A stretch of 6,368 nt of DNA, from NCBI GenBank assembly GCA_012513595.1, contig JAAZBY010000521.1:1-6368 (forward strand), read 5' to 3'. Made by a program: the position numbers and the translations under genes. How positions within the stretch are numbered: the first letter of the stretch is position 1; every line of letters begins with the position of its first letter. Positions 5,612 through 6,368 of the stretch are shown here, in pieces. The notes below the pieces were generated by a model that was not told where the DNA came from, did no database searches, and worked only from the letters and a program-made list of their open reading frames with translations. Source of the stretch: Chloroflexota bacterium (GTDB taxonomy: Bacteria > Chloroflexota > Anaerolineae > UBA1429).

Positions 5612-6368
5612 ATGCAATATCAGGTCAAGAACAAGAAGCTGGTCGCCTGGGTGAAAGAGGTGGAGGCTCTGGTGCAGCCGGAGCGGGTCTACTGGTGCGA
5701 CGGCAGCAAGGCCGAGTACGACCGCCTCATGCAGGGGATGGCCGACAGTGGCATGGCCATCAAGGTGGAGAAGCGCCCCAACACCTTCCTGTTCCGCTCT
5801 GACCCGTCGGACGTGGCGCGCGTCGAGAACCGCACCTTTATCGCCTACCCGGAAAAGGACCAGGCCGGCCCCACCAACAACTGGGTGGAGACCGAGGCCC
5901 TCAAGGAGACCATGATTCCCCTCTATGAGGGCTCCATGAAGGGCCGCACGATGTACGTGATCCCCTTCTCGATGGGGCCGATCGGCTCACCGATCGCCAA
6001 GATCGGCGTGGAGATCACCGATAGCGCCTACGTGGTGTGCAACATGCATATCATGACGCGCGTCGGCACCAAGGTGATCGAGGCGCTGGGAGACGACGGC
6101 GAGTTCATCCCCTGCCTGCACTCGGTAGGGGCCCCGTTGGCTGAGGGCCAGCAGGACTCTACCTGGCCGTGCGCGCCGATCGAGCAAAAGTACATCAGCC
6201 ACTTCCCCGATGAGAACCTGATCTGGTCGTACGGGTCGGGCTATGGCGGCAACGCCCTGCTGGGAAAGAAGTGCCTGGCGCTGCGTATCGCCTCGGCGAT
6301 GGCCAAGCGCGAGGGCTGGATGGCCGAGCACATGCTCATCCTGCGCCTGACCAGCCCCGAGGGTCGGC
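5612..6368 (+). CDS. pckG: Phosphoenolpyruvate carboxykinase (GTP), 3' end cut by window edge
   Basis: Catalyses oxaloacetate + GTP to phosphoenolpyruvate + GDP + CO2 in the cytoplasm, linking the TCA cycle with gluconeogenesis or running as an anaplerotic carboxylation. 252 codons are present of a family length near 600. GTP-class blocks are visible in order: VYWCDGS (26-32), GPTNNW (86-91), [17 protein letters not shown] (111-127), [13 protein letters not shown] (149-161), [19 protein letters not shown] (206-224) and [15 protein letters not shown] (238-252). By family analogy, Lys220 and His240 are the metal ligands. The nucleotide P-loop (the CGKTN-type motif) lies beyond the window. The start is supported by GGAGGA at 5598-5603. 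The N-terminus is short and begins at the expected domain edge, so there is no targeting sequence. Expression may be governed by the long leader upstream. The ATP-type enzyme is ruled out by these motifs. Confidence 0.96.
   Translation, partial: MQYQVKNKKLVAWVKEVEALVQPERVYWCDGSKAEYDRLMQGMADSGMAIKVEKRPNTFLFRSDPSDVARVENRTFIAYPEKDQAGPTNNWVETEALKETMIPLYEGSMKGRTMYVIPFSMGPIGSPIAKIGVEITDSAYVVCNMHIMTRVGTKVIEALGDDGEFIPCLHSVGAPLAEGQQDSTWPCAPIEQKYISHFPDENLIWSYGSGYGGNALLGKKCLALRIASAMAKREGWMAEHMLILRLTSPEGR

Noticed and set aside
5210..5617. A 135-codon open frame on the minus strand across the pckG leader
   Set aside because: It has no Shine-Dalgarno site, shows an Arg/Pro/Ala-rich composition typical of GC-rich noncoding frames, and would lie across two good promoters. 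No family motif is seen.
1..6368. CRISPR array, insertion sequence, integrase site or defence system
   Set aside because: No regularly spaced repeats, transposase or recombinase motifs, terminal inverted repeats or known defence domains were found on either strand.

Overview
This window is GC-rich DNA, by eye roughly two thirds G+C, and gene-dense. It carries five protein genes: two cut by the window edges and three complete. All five recognisable products are metabolic or housekeeping bacterial proteins. The combination is an oligoendopeptidase F, a CcdA/DsbD-type membrane protein fused to thioredoxin domains, an archaeal-type (PurO) IMP cyclohydrolase, a uroporphyrinogen-decarboxylase-fold protein of the non-HemE kind, and a GTP-type PEP carboxykinase. 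This would fit a Chloroflexota (Anaerolineae-like) bacterium. That assignment is an inference from gene content and style, not something the sequence proves. Good Shine-Dalgarno motifs and sigma70-like promoters show it is bacterial.

Layout. Positions 1-1489 (minus) hold most of pepF, whose C-terminal end lies beyond the left edge. Positions 1490-1687 are a divergent control region with one candidate promoter facing each way. Positions 1688-3187 (plus) encode a secreted-then-membrane protein with two extracytoplasmic thioredoxin-like domains followed by a six-helix CcdA-like electron carrier. It is followed by a clear intrinsic terminator (3226-3257). Next is a convergent junction with little recognisable content (3258-3399). 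Positions 3400-4008 (minus) encode PurO, and 4111-5169 (minus) encode the URO-D-fold protein. These two are collinear with a 102-base gap and may be co-transcribed, although purO also has a weaker promoter candidate of its own. Positions 5170-5611 are a second divergent control region of 442 bases. It has a strong minus promoter for the URO-D-like gene and a strong plus promoter that would give the PEP carboxykinase gene an unusually long leader of about 280 nt, rich in hairpins and a repeated palindrome. Positions 5612-6368 (plus) are the N-terminal 252 codons of GTP-type PEP carboxykinase.

The genes do not form one obvious pathway; they look like adjacent independent transcription units. 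I see no mobile element, CRISPR array, tRNA or rRNA. The points most worth a second look are the Trx-Trx-CcdA fusion, the archaeal-type purine enzyme in a bacterial setting, the substituted metal-ligand motif in the URO-D-fold protein, and the structured pckG leader. I do not see convincing evidence of a wholly new multi-gene system here.
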